From: Paenibacillus sp. 1011MAR3C5
GTDB lineage: Bacteria; Bacillota; Bacilli; Paenibacillales; Paenibacillaceae
Length of the DNA: 64,000 nt
Assembly: GCF_003591485.1 (NCBI RefSeq)
Contig: NZ_QZCF01000003.1
Coordinates: 620,001-684,000 of the forward strand
Reading direction: 5' to 3'
The notes beneath the pieces were generated by a model. It was given only the letters and a program-made list of their open reading frames with translations, was not told where the DNA came from and searched no databases. Both the position numbers and the translations under genes were made by a program. Positions within the stretch are counted from its first letter, which is position 1. Every line of letters starts with the position of its first letter. Shown piece by piece: positions 17,334 through 25,560 of the stretch.

Positions 17334-18992
17334 ATGAAGAAGTCAAAGAAACTGCTGTCCGGCGTATTCACGCTGGCGCTGGCAGGTGCGTTAGCCCTAT
17401 CCGGCTGCTCGGGCAACAAGGCGCCTGCTGCGACGCCGGGAGCGAACACGGGCGGGGATAAAGGGAATCAAACGGATCTGGCGAGCGACGGATTCCAATT
17501 CGGCGAGACACCGTTCAAGTTCACGTATTATGTCAATTACGACTGGTGGACAACTGAGCCATGGGGCGCCAGCCCGAACAGCAAGTGGGTACAGGACAAT
17601 CTCCACATTACGGTCGAGCCGATCCAGTCCGGCGGCGCTGCGGCACAGAAGCTGAGCACGATGATCGCATCCAAGGAATTGCCTGACGCCATGATGATGG
17701 ACCGCGGTCCCGATGTGGAGCGGCTTCGCCAGGCAGGCGCACTAGTGCCGCTTGACGACTTTATCGACAAGTACCCGAATTTGAAGAAATGGGCCGGCGA
17801 AGAGACGCTGAACATGCTGAGATCGCCGGACGGCAAAATCTATCAGTTTCCGAACTGGTTCACAGCTGCGCCGACAGGCAATGACGGCTGGTTCGTCAAC
17901 AAGAAGATATACGAAGAGCTTGGCAGACCGAAGCTGGAGACATTCGACGACCTGCATGCTTATCTGAAAAAAGTACAGGAGACGCATCCTGACCTCATTC
18001 CGCTGGAGGTTGGCCGCGAAGGTCAGGGCGTTGAAGTGATGTTCGCAGGTTTTGCGAATGACCATCCTAGCCAATTTAGTTATATGAAGGCCTTCACACA
18101 AGGCGACAAGCTGGTGACGATCTACGATAACGACGCATACAAGGAAACAATGACGTTCGCAAGCCAGCTGTTTCGCGAGGGACTCATTACACAAGACGCA
18201 CTTACGCAGAAGGAAGACCAGGTGAAGGAAAAGCTGGCAACAGGCAGAGTAGCCGTATTTGTCGGCGGCAACGCGACAAATCTGGGACGCGAAGGCCATA
18301 ACGCACTGAGAAGCTCCGATCCGACAGCAGGCTACGAATTTATTTGGCCGCTGGCGAAGCCGGGCGTAGACAAAAACAAAATCTATCCGAACGGCTATAA
18401 TGCGCTCGGCTGGAACGTCAACGTGATCACGACAAACGCCGAAAATCCGGAGGCGATCTTCGCTTATCTGGATTGGATGACGGGCGAAGAAGGACAGCGT
18501 ATTATGTTCTTCGGCCCTCCGGGATCGTACTGGGATGAAGTGGACGGGGAAGGCGCACCGGTTCCGAACGATAAGTGGTTCTCCACGCCGCAGGAAGAGA
18601 AGGACAAGGAGAAGCTGGAAGCTTACGTATGGGCTGGCAATGCGACATACGTCGATACGACCAAGTCCAAGATCGAAGCGAACCTGCCGGAAGAGCAGCG
18701 CAACTGGGGCGCGGTTGCCCAGCTTAACGTCGCATGGAAAACATCGCATAACAATACGCAATTCAACAATATCGATCCGGCTCCTGACACAGACGAAGGC
18801 ATTATCCTTCAGCAAGTGAATGATATTGCGAAGGAATACTTCGGCAAGATGCTGTTCGCCAAAAACGACAGCGAGGTGCTGAGCCTGATTGAGTCCGCGA
18901 AAAAGGAAACGAACAGCCTCGGCTACGATCAAGTGCTCGACTTCAGAACGAAAGTATGGCAAGAGAATCTTGCCAAGATGAGCGGCAAATAA
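17334..18992 (+). CDS. lipoprotein solute-binding protein, LipO type (cluster 3)
   Basis: Binding protein of 552 residues, longer than the other two in this window as is usual for the LplB/LplC-associated class. Signal peptide KKSKKLL plus hydrophobic core and lipobox ALSGC with Cys near residue 24, then a Gly/Asn tether. GGGGAGG at 17318-17324 upstream. The 78-base gap after the permease contains no terminator, so one transcript is likely. A strong terminator follows the gene. Confidence 0.94.
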   Translation: MKKSKKLLSGVFTLALAGALALSGCSGNKAPAATPGANTGGDKGNQTDLASDGFQFGETPFKFTYYVNYDWWTTEPWGASPNSKWVQDNLHITVEPIQSGGAAAQKLSTMIASKELPDAMMMDRGPDVERLRQAGALVPLDDFIDKYPNLKKWAGEETLNMLRSPDGKIYQFPNWFTAAPTGNDGWFVNKKIYEELGRPKLETFDDLHAYLKKVQETHPDLIPLEVGREGQGVEVMFAGFANDHPSQFSYMKAFTQGDKLVTIYDNDAYKETMTFASQLFREGLITQDALTQKEDQVKEKLATGRVAVFVGGNATNLGREGHNALRSSDPTAGYEFIWPLAKPGVDKNKIYPNGYNALGWNVNVITTNAENPEAIFAYLDWMTGEEGQRIMFFGPPGSYWDEVDGEGAPVPNDKWFSTPQEEKDKEKLEAYVWAGNATYVDTTKSKIEANLPEEQRNWGAVAQLNVAWKTSHNNTQFNNIDPAPDTDEGIILQQVNDIAKEYFGKMLFAKNDSEVLSLIESAKKETNSLGYDQVLDFRTKVWQENLAKMSGK

Positions 18993-19001
18993 GATGGATC
19001 G

Positions 19002-19053
19002 ACCCATAGCAAGAGGATATACGGCGACGTATATCCTCTTCTTGGGCTTTTTT
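19002..19053 (+). terminator. intrinsic terminator after cluster 3 importer
   Basis: Stem AAGAGGATATACG / CGTATATCCTCTT (13 perfect pairs, loop GCGA) inside an outer CCCA / TGGG pair, followed by a six-to-seven T run. Confidence 0.85.
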
Positions 19054-19084
19054 GTCCCATTCTGTTCGAAAGGCGGGAGAGTTA

Positions 19085-20638
19085 ATGTACAGAGTCGTGC
19101 TAGTAGATGACGAGGAGCTGGAGCTGACCGGCATTCAGAAGCTTGTGCCATGGAAGGAGCTCCATATGGAGGTAAAAGCCGCTTGTCCGGACGGATTCTC
19201 AGCTCTGCATTACTTGGAGGAGAACGAGGCCGATATTCTGGTGTCGGATATTCGAATGCCGATCATGTCCGGTCTGGAGCTGGCGAGCAAAGCCCAACGG
19301 CTTCATCCCAATCTGAAAATCCTGTTCATCAGCGGATACGAGGACTTCCAATATGCGAAGCAAGCGTTATCGATGAAGGCGAGCGGGTATGTCCTGAAGC
19401 CGATTAATGACGACGAGCTGCTGGGGGCGCTGCAATCGGTCCGTTCCGCTCTCGACGGGGAGAATCGCCAGCAGCAGCGCGAGCAGTCCATTCAGCAGTC
19501 GATGGTGTATTTGAAGAACGAGCTGCTGGAGCGTTGCCTGGAAGGGACGCCTGACCGGGATGCGGTCATCGAACTGATGGCGCAGTTCCGCCTCGGCGTA
19601 CAGGTTGGCCGTCTGAGAGCGGCAATCATCGAGATGGAGGACAAGGATTGGCGTACAGAAAATCAATATTCGGAAGCGGCTCAGGCGGAGCAGCTGGTTG
19701 CGCTCACGTCGCTATGCTCAAGGAACGGGATGGAGATGTACTGCCGCCTGTCCGCTCGGCGGCTTGCTGTCGTAATGGAAGAATCGCATGGGATGATAAT
19801 CTTGGAGCGGATGATAGAGGAGCTGTCTGCAAGCCATCACGCAACTTTGACGATTGGGTTGGGGCAGCCGGTAGATGAGCTCGAGCAGCTTCATTTGTCT
19901 TATGAAGAAGCCGGCAAGGCGCTTGCCATGAAGATGTTCCAGGGGAAAGGGAAAATCATCGCCTATTCGGCAACTAAGGAAGAAGCGCAGGAGAGCGCGC
20001 TGAATATCCAGGCAACGGTAGATGCCTTGTTCGCGGCGATGACGCAATATGAGCTTGTTCGAATCGTTGATTGTATGGAGGAGCTGTTCCAGCAGGTCAA
20101 AAATATTAAAAACCCGTCGGCGGTGCGCAACTATTCCTTTTTTGTCATCAGCCGGCTTGACGCTTATTTGAATAGCTTGAATGAAAGCTTGTTAACTGAC
20201 CAGAACGGATTTGCGCTCGACAAGCTGTTCGACTTCGAGACGATCGACGATATTCACTTCTGGCTAAGGCGCAAAATCTTCGAGCTGTCCGAGCAACTTC
20301 ACAATAAGAGGCAGCGGAAAAACGTCAAGCTGATCGGCCAAATCCAAAGCTATATCGATCAGCGGCTGGGGGAGAGCATTTCGCTCAAGGAGGTCGCGCA
20401 GGCCTTTTCGTTTTCTCCTAATTATTTGGGCCATCTTTTTAAGGAGGAGACGGGCGAGCTGTTCAGCGATTATCTGATGCGGGGGCGCATGGAGCTGGCC
20501 AAACGGCTGCTGGCCGATACGGGCATGAAGGTGTATGAAGTGGCCGACCGGGTAGGCTCCGGCACGCTTGCCCACTTCGGCAAGCAGTTCAAGGACTATA
20601 CCGGGATGACGCCGGGCGAATACCGCAAGCATCTCTAA
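19085..20638 (+). CDS. YesN-type response regulator, AraC output (cluster 3)
   Basis: Response regulator of 517 residues: receiver (DDE at 8-10, phosphoacceptor Asp55 in SDIRMP, LKPI lysine) and C-terminal AraC double helix-turn-helix. The first helix-turn-helix (EVAQAFSFSPNYLGHLFKEETG) is canonical, but the second reads VADRVGSGTLAHFGKQF where family members usually have VGYSDPNYFSKVF, so its recognition helix has diverged. ATG 19085 with GGCGGGAGAG upstream. Here the regulator gene precedes the kinase gene, the reverse of clusters 1 and 2. Confidence 0.94.
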   Translation: MYRVVLVDDEELELTGIQKLVPWKELHMEVKAACPDGFSALHYLEENEADILVSDIRMPIMSGLELASKAQRLHPNLKILFISGYEDFQYAKQALSMKASGYVLKPINDDELLGALQSVRSALDGENRQQQREQSIQQSMVYLKNELLERCLEGTPDRDAVIELMAQFRLGVQVGRLRAAIIEMEDKDWRTENQYSEAAQAEQLVALTSLCSRNGMEMYCRLSARRLAVVMEESHGMIILERMIEELSASHHATLTIGLGQPVDELEQLHLSYEEAGKALAMKMFQGKGKIIAYSATKEEAQESALNIQATVDALFAAMTQYELVRIVDCMEELFQQVKNIKNPSAVRNYSFFVISRLDAYLNSLNESLLTDQNGFALDKLFDFETIDDIHFWLRRKIFELSEQLHNKRQRKNVKLIGQIQSYIDQRLGESISLKEVAQAFSFSPNYLGHLFKEETGELFSDYLMRGRMELAKRLLADTGMKVYEVADRVGSGTLAHFGKQFKDYTGMTPGEYRKHL

Positions 20639-20664
20639 TATCTTTGCGCGAGGAGGCATATGCC

Positions 20665-22422
20665 GTGAAGAAGAAGCCGATGCTGCCGTTCGGATATAAA
20701 CTAATGGTCTCCTACTTGATGATGGCTCTGATTCCGGTCATGATCATCGGGTATTACGCCTATACGACTTCGGTCAAGTCGATCAGAGAACAAGCGGCTT
20801 CCTCCATTGAGGGAACGCTGCAGCAGACGAAGGAAAATGTGATGTATCGCTTTCAACTGCTCAGCCGCACATCGGATCAAATCTATTGGGACTACGCGCT
20901 GCAAGAGGATTTGAGATTAAGGAACAATGGCTGGGCCATCTACAATACGACGATCAAATCCATCGAACCGAAGCTGCAAAATGCGGTCAATCTGACGCCG
21001 CATCAAGCGCTGCTGCGGTTCTATATCAGCAATGAGGAGTTCCCGGAAATGTACGCGCTGCATATGCCGGGCGCCGATCCGCTGCAACGGATGGAAACGT
21101 TCGAGCTGCTCCATTTGAGCCGAATTAAGGACAAATATTGGTACAGCACGCTGCCAAGCGTGGATGATGGGGAGATTGACCAGTCTCAATACTGGCTGCA
21201 GGTAGAAGAGGACCGTATCGTAGGCAACCTGTCGTTAATGAGACGCGTATACGATTATCAAAACCGCAATCAGATCGGCTTCATCCGGGTCGTGACCAAA
21301 ATCAATCAGCTGCTGAGCGGCGTGCATTACGAAAAGCTTGGCGAGAATAGCGCCGTCATTGTGCTGGACGAGTGGAACGAGGTCATCTATGCCTCGGCGC
21401 CTAACAAGCAAGACTATCCGCTGCTGAAAAAGTGGAATCCGGATTGGGAGAAGGGCAACTTGTCCATCCGGCAGCAGCTCCCGGATATTGACTGGACGCT
21501 GGTCGCTCTCGTCCCGGATGAGCAATTGGAGAAGCAGATTGGCAAAGTGAAGCTGATGACGATTCTAATCTGCATCGGCAGCTTTATTATGCTGGCGGTT
21601 ATCAGCTTGGTTGTATCGAAGTTTTTGACCGTGCGCATATCGAAAATCATTCAATCGCTTAATGCGTTCCGGGAAGGCCGATTCAACAAGCGGATTCAAT
21701 ATAGCGGCAACGATGAATTCTATTATATCGCCGAAGCATTCAACGAGATGGGCGGTTATATCAACACGCTGATCAAGGAAGTATATGTCGTGCAGATGGA
21801 GAAGAAAGGCGCAGAGCTGAAGGCGCTTCAGGCTCAGATCAACCCGCATTTCCTGTATAACACGTTATCCTCGATCAGCAGGCTAGGCAAGCTGGGCGAG
21901 ATCGGCAAGCTGGACCAGATGGTGATGGGGCTGGCGAAGTTTTACCGGTTGACGCTGAACAACGGCAAATTTATTATCCCGGCGCAGTTGGAGATCGAGC
22001 AGGCGCAAGCCTATATTGCTATCCAGCAGATCAAATACGGCAGCCGCTTGAACGTCATGTTCGACATTAGCGCCGAAGTATACGGTTATCGGACGGTTAA
22101 GCTGATCCTGCAGCCCTTTATCGAAAATGTGCTGGAGCATGCTCTCTATCAGCCCCGTATCCATATCAAGGTATGTGCCAATGTAGAGCAGGGCCAGCTT
22201 GTCTTCCTTATCGTCGACGACGGCATCGGGATGAAGGCGGAGAAAGTAAGCAGCATTTGGTCCGATGACGACACCCGGATCGGATACGGGATTCGCAACG
22301 TCGACGACCGGATCAAGCTGCACTACGGACAGCAATATGGCGTTACGATCGGAAGCGTATACGGCGGCGGGACGTCGGTCCGCATCACTGTTCCGCTCAG
22401 TAGACAAGACGAGACGGCTTGA
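20665..22422 (+). CDS. YesM-type sensor histidine kinase (cluster 3)
   Basis: Sensor kinase of 585 residues. Membrane helices near 11-33 and 292-315, extracytoplasmic dCache-like sensor between, HAMP, then kinase domain with His395 in INPHFLYNTL and GHKL boxes (FIENVLEHAL, DDGIGM, GYGIRNV). GTG 20665 is preferred because GAGGAGG lies eight bases upstream; a TTG at 20644 would overlap that site. It follows the regulator by 26 bases. Confidence 0.93.
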   Translation: MKKKPMLPFGYKLMVSYLMMALIPVMIIGYYAYTTSVKSIREQAASSIEGTLQQTKENVMYRFQLLSRTSDQIYWDYALQEDLRLRNNGWAIYNTTIKSIEPKLQNAVNLTPHQALLRFYISNEEFPEMYALHMPGADPLQRMETFELLHLSRIKDKYWYSTLPSVDDGEIDQSQYWLQVEEDRIVGNLSLMRRVYDYQNRNQIGFIRVVTKINQLLSGVHYEKLGENSAVIVLDEWNEVIYASAPNKQDYPLLKKWNPDWEKGNLSIRQQLPDIDWTLVALVPDEQLEKQIGKVKLMTILICIGSFIMLAVISLVVSKFLTVRISKIIQSLNAFREGRFNKRIQYSGNDEFYYIAEAFNEMGGYINTLIKEVYVVQMEKKGAELKALQAQINPHFLYNTLSSISRLGKLGEIGKLDQMVMGLAKFYRLTLNNGKFIIPAQLEIEQAQAYIAIQQIKYGSRLNVMFDISAEVYGYRTVKLILQPFIENVLEHALYQPRIHIKVCANVEQGQLVFLIVDDGIGMKAEKVSSIWSDDDTRIGYGIRNVDDRIKLHYGQQYGVTIGSVYGGGTSVRITVPLSRQDETA

Positions 22423-22481
22423 AAAGCGCACGCCCTTCCTTCATGATGAAAGAAAGATACAGGGAAATGGAGGAAGGCGCA

Positions 22482-22943
22482 ATGGATGAAATTAGAGGAT
22501 TGGGCACTCGAGCAGCGCATGCGCGGCTGATACTGGAGAGCTACCGCCGCATGACGGGGAAAGAGCTGCTCCAGCTTAAGCCGGGTGAAGATGAGGCGAA
22601 AGCCATCGAGGAATCGTCCATCGTTATTCTGTCGCATGATACGGAGAAGGACCCTGTGCTGAACTATGGCAATTGCATGGCCTTGCAGCTATGGGAGATG
22701 GATTGGGAGACGTTCACCAGCACGCCGTCGCGCTTGACCGCCGAGCCGCTGGAGCGGGAGGAGCGGGCGCGGTTCATGAGCCAGGTAACGGCTGATGGCT
22801 ATGTAGATGAATATACCGGTGTCCGGATATCCAGCACGGGCAAACGATTCTATATTATGAATGCTACTGTATGGAATTTGGTTGATGGAGACGGTACATA
22901 TAGAGGACAAGCAGCCGCATTCTCCGATTACCGGCGATTGTAG
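22482..22943 (+). CDS. MEKHLA (PAS-like) domain protein
   Basis: Cytoplasmic protein of 153 residues made almost entirely of a MEKHLA domain, a PAS-related ligand-binding fold. Diagnostic segments are LSHDTEKDPVLNYGN, LWEMDWETF, PSRLTAEP and GVRISSTGKRF. ATG 22482 follows GGAGGAAGG at 22469-22477; earlier in-frame starts overlap the kinase stop and lack such a site. The ligand is unknown. Nine bases separate it from the DUF72 gene, so the two are probably cotranscribed. Confidence 0.85.
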   Translation: MDEIRGLGTRAAHARLILESYRRMTGKELLQLKPGEDEAKAIEESSIVILSHDTEKDPVLNYGNCMALQLWEMDWETFTSTPSRLTAEPLEREERARFMSQVTADGYVDEYTGVRISSTGKRFYIMNATVWNLVDGDGTYRGQAAAFSDYRRL

Positions 22944-22952
22944 GAGGCGGCG

Positions 22953-23831
22953 ATGAGCATACAGATTGGGCTTGCAGGCTGGGGTGACCATGACTCCCTG
23001 TACCCGGAGGGCACGAAGCCGGGCGAGAAGCTGAATGTATACGGCAGCCACTTTCCGGTGGTGGAGGTGGACAGCACCTTCTATGCGATACAGCCGCAGG
23101 AGCGATTCGCTGCATGGGTGAACGGGACGCCGGACACCTTGCAGTTCGTCGTCAAGGCGTATCAGGGCATGACGGGCCATCAGCGCGGCCCGGCGGCTGC
23201 AAAGGATGATCCCGACGAGATGGCTGAAGCCTTCCGCCGGATGCTTGTGCCGGTGCTGGCTAGCGGCAGGCTGACCGCGGCGCTGTTCCAATATCCGCCC
23301 TGGTTCGATTGCACCAGCGCCAAGGTTAGACAGCTGCGCGAGATGAAGCGCAGAATGGAGGGTATTCCATGCGCGCTGGAATTCCGGCATCAGAGCTGGT
23401 TCGAGCCGGGGATGAAGGAGCGGACGCTTGAATTCATGCGGGAGGAAGGCTGGATTCACAGCATCTGCGACGAGCCCCAGGCAGGCATTGGTAGCATCCC
23501 GACCATACTGGAGGCGACGGACAAAGACACGTCCATTGTCCGATTCCACGGACGCAACGCGGCGAACTGGAACAACGGCGGCGGCCCGAACTGGCGGGAG
23601 GTGCGCTATCTGTACCATTACTCCGACGCGGAGCTTTCGGAATGGAGGGACAAGCTGGAGAGCTTGCTTGAACAGAGCCGCGACATCGCGGTCATCTTCA
23701 ACAACAACTCCGGCGGACATGCCGCAGGCAACGCCAAGACGATGATGACGATGCTGGGACAAAACAGACCGGATGGAAGGGAGCCTTTCTACTCCCCTCC
23801 GCCTGGTCCGGAGCAGTTGGAACTGTTTTGA
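22953..23831 (+). CDS. DUF72 (YecE-like) protein
   Basis: Protein of 292 residues in the DUF72/YecE family, a TIM-barrel-like fold of unknown biochemical role. Family marks include VEVDSTFYAIQP, a FQYPPWF segment, LEFRHQSWF, FHGRN and the C-terminal FNNNSGGHAAGNA. AGGAGGCG precedes ATG 22953. A decayed second copy of its last 110 bases lies downstream at 24015-24126 between two structured repeats. Confidence 0.88.
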   Translation: MSIQIGLAGWGDHDSLYPEGTKPGEKLNVYGSHFPVVEVDSTFYAIQPQERFAAWVNGTPDTLQFVVKAYQGMTGHQRGPAAAKDDPDEMAEAFRRMLVPVLASGRLTAALFQYPPWFDCTSAKVRQLREMKRRMEGIPCALEFRHQSWFEPGMKERTLEFMREEGWIHSICDEPQAGIGSIPTILEATDKDTSIVRFHGRNAANWNNGGGPNWREVRYLYHYSDAELSEWRDKLESLLEQSRDIAVIFNNNSGGHAAGNAKTMMTMLGQNRPDGREPFYSPPPGPEQLELF

Positions 23832-23870
23832 TGTGATGCTTGGCTCTGAAGATTTTGCAGCACGGGAGGG

Positions 23871-24001
23871 AGCGGAGTGCGGGAATGTTCTGGAGAAACG
23901 AAGTGTTCGCCTTTGTAGACGGATTCTTACCCAATGCGAGTTAGGGAAATCAGAAGAATCCGTCTACAACAGCGATCGGAAGAACAATCCCGCGCGCAGC
24001 G
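23871..24001. repeat. 131-bp structured repeat, copy 1
   Basis: First of two 131-bp copies. It folds on itself: outer arms 23879-23891 and 23981-23993 (13 pairs, one mismatch) and a perfect 16-bp inner stem 23913-23928 / 23954-23969 (TTGTAGACGGATTCTT) with a 25-base loop; a short CGAA-GTG-TTCG hairpin and a CGATCG sit between the arms. Nearly all differences from copy 2 fall in the loop, leaving the stems intact. No coding capacity is seen. It resembles a palindromic dispersed intergenic element (REP or MITE class), not confirmed here. Confidence 0.85.
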
Positions 24002-24014
24002 GTCATGGCGGCTA

Positions 24015-24126
24015 GCCATCTGCAGTCCACGCCAAGACGATGATGGCGATAGTGGATCAAAAAAGACCGGGCGGAAGGGAGCCAGATGACCCCCTCCGCC
24101 GGTCGCGAGCAGTTGGTACTGTTTGA
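24015..24126 (+). pseudogene. decayed copy of the DUF72 gene tail
   Basis: About 110 bases align with the 3' end of the DUF72 gene (roughly 23716-23830), including the GCCAAGACGATGATG start and the GAGCAGTTGG.ACTGTTT end, with many substitutions and a frameshift in the proline-rich tail. No start or upstream body is present. It is either a partial duplication or what remains of a tandem paralogue. Confidence 0.75.
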
Positions 24127-24213
24127 AGCATTAGTTTATATGAATTGGTTTATGAAATCTTGCATCAGAGCTTGAACAAGCGTATCAGTTACTGAACTGT
24201 GCTGTCGCAGACA

Positions 24214-24344
24214 AGCGGAGCGCGGGAATGTTCTGGAGAAACGAAGTGTTCGCCTTTGTAGACGGATTCTTACCTAATGAGGGTTAGGATAATCAGAAGA
24301 ATCCGTCTACAACAGCGATCGGAAGAACAATCCCGCGCGCAGCG
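24214..24344. repeat. 131-bp structured repeat, copy 2
   Basis: Second copy of the 131-bp element, same orientation as copy 1 and starting 343 bases after it. The 16-bp inner stem is identical to that in copy 1; the differences are a T/C near the 5' end and about five changes in the central loop (after TTCTTACC). It lies between the convergent DUF72 remnant and the DHHW gene, where its hairpins could also act as a transcription stop. Confidence 0.85.
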
Positions 24345-24384
24345 CCCCCTTCGAAGCTATATCAATCGTTTATTTGCCCTCATG

Positions 24385-25539
24385 CTAATATTTCAACTTC
24401 AGCAAACCTCTCTCTTCTACAAAGGTAGAGGTATTGAACAACATCAGCGCATCGTCGATGCCGTTCTGCTCCATATAGTCGCCGATATTGCCGTTGTAGA
24501 ACCGGATATCGATCATATGGATTTCCTTCACATGGTTCGTCAGAAACGGCAGCATGCTGTGCGCATATGAGTCTTTCACAATGAGCAGCTTATCCAGATC
24601 GACTTGCTCAGGTGCAAGGTCTGTAGTTACGGTTACGAGGGCATGCACGCCGCCCTGGAAGTAGCCGTATTTGTCTTTCTTCGCAAGGTAGCTCTCATCG
24701 TACAAGCTGTCCTTCGTCGTATCCGTATCGGCAATATACATCTCCGAATGCACCTTGTTTTTCGGTTCATACACCTCAATAGAGTCCGGCTTGGCCGATC
24801 CGAATTGCCCTCGCGTATGATAGCTGCCGAGGAACGAATCCGTTACCGTGCGAATATCGAACTCATCTTCCGTCATAGGCGTCCAGCTCATGTCCGAGGC
24901 ATACGCTTTGTAAGCGAGATAGGCGCCGTATGAAGTCCAGTGATGATCCGTTTTATAAAAGAGCCCGCGGCTATCCTCTGAACGACTCTCTCCCTTAAAG
25001 AGGTCAAATCCATTCAGAAACGTCACTTCATTCCCGATCCGATCCGCAATAAAGTCATGCACAATGCCTTGCGGGTATGCGGCAGCCTGCCACGGCAAGC
25101 GCTCCGGGTAGACGCCTACCGAGTTCGGCGACAGCAAGAGCTTCACAGCGGCACCGGGATGATTGGCGGCGAACTGCTTAATCGCGTCTGCATAGTTGCC
25201 AAGCTCCTCGAAGTTCGGCTCCCCAAATTTTTCGAACAAATAACCGTCTTTCCCCAAATAGATACCGTTGTTTTCCTTCTGCAGCCTGAGCTGCTCCATC
25301 ATCGATTTTGTCTTGACCCAGTCGGAGCGAAACGGGAAGTGGTCGGTGACGAACAGCTCGGCGTCATCCGAGAATTGCTTCGACCAGAGCCGCTCCCAAG
25401 TCAGCTTCGGCGCTTCCTGCAAATTCCGGTTCTCCGTCTCGGAGAACACCGACTTCGGCAGAAGGAAAAACAACGCGGACATGATGCCCAGCAGCGATAC
25501 AAATCCCCAGGTATAGACCCGGTCAATAACTTTCTTCAT
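24385..25539 (-). CDS. DHHW / AlgJ-like SGNH-fold protein of a polysaccharide acetylation operon
   Basis: Exported or membrane-anchored protein of 384 residues: one N-terminal helix (about 10-28), then an SGNH-hydrolase-like domain with the diagnostic TDHHWTSYGAY motif and a late KDSYAHS block with Ser. Relatives (AlgJ/AlgX, DHHW family) work with MBOAT proteins to O-acetylate extracellular polymers. GAGGGAG lies 12 bases before ATG. It follows the MBOAT gene by 21 bases on the same strand. Confidence 0.88.
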   Translation of the reverse strand: MKKVIDRVYTWGFVSLLGIMSALFFLLPKSVFSETENRNLQEAPKLTWERLWSKQFSDDAELFVTDHFPFRSDWVKTKSMMEQLRLQKENNGIYLGKDGYLFEKFGEPNFEELGNYADAIKQFAANHPGAAVKLLLSPNSVGVYPERLPWQAAAYPQGIVHDFIADRIGNEVTFLNGFDLFKGESRSEDSRGLFYKTDHHWTSYGAYLAYKAYASDMSWTPMTEDEFDIRTVTDSFLGSYHTRGQFGSAKPDSIEVYEPKNKVHSEMYIADTDTTKDSLYDESYLAKKDKYGYFQGGVHALVTVTTDLAPEQVDLDKLLIVKDSYAHSMLPFLTNHVKEIHMIDIRFYNGNIGDYMEQNGIDDALMLFNTSTFVEERGLLKLKY

Positions 25540-25560
25540 AAGCAGCGAACTCCCTCTCGG

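Noticed and set aside
17742..19151. 469-codon minus-strand frame opposite the third binding protein
   Set aside because: Shadow frame of a clear lipoprotein gene; Arg/Cys/His-rich composition typical of antisense frames in GC-rich genes.
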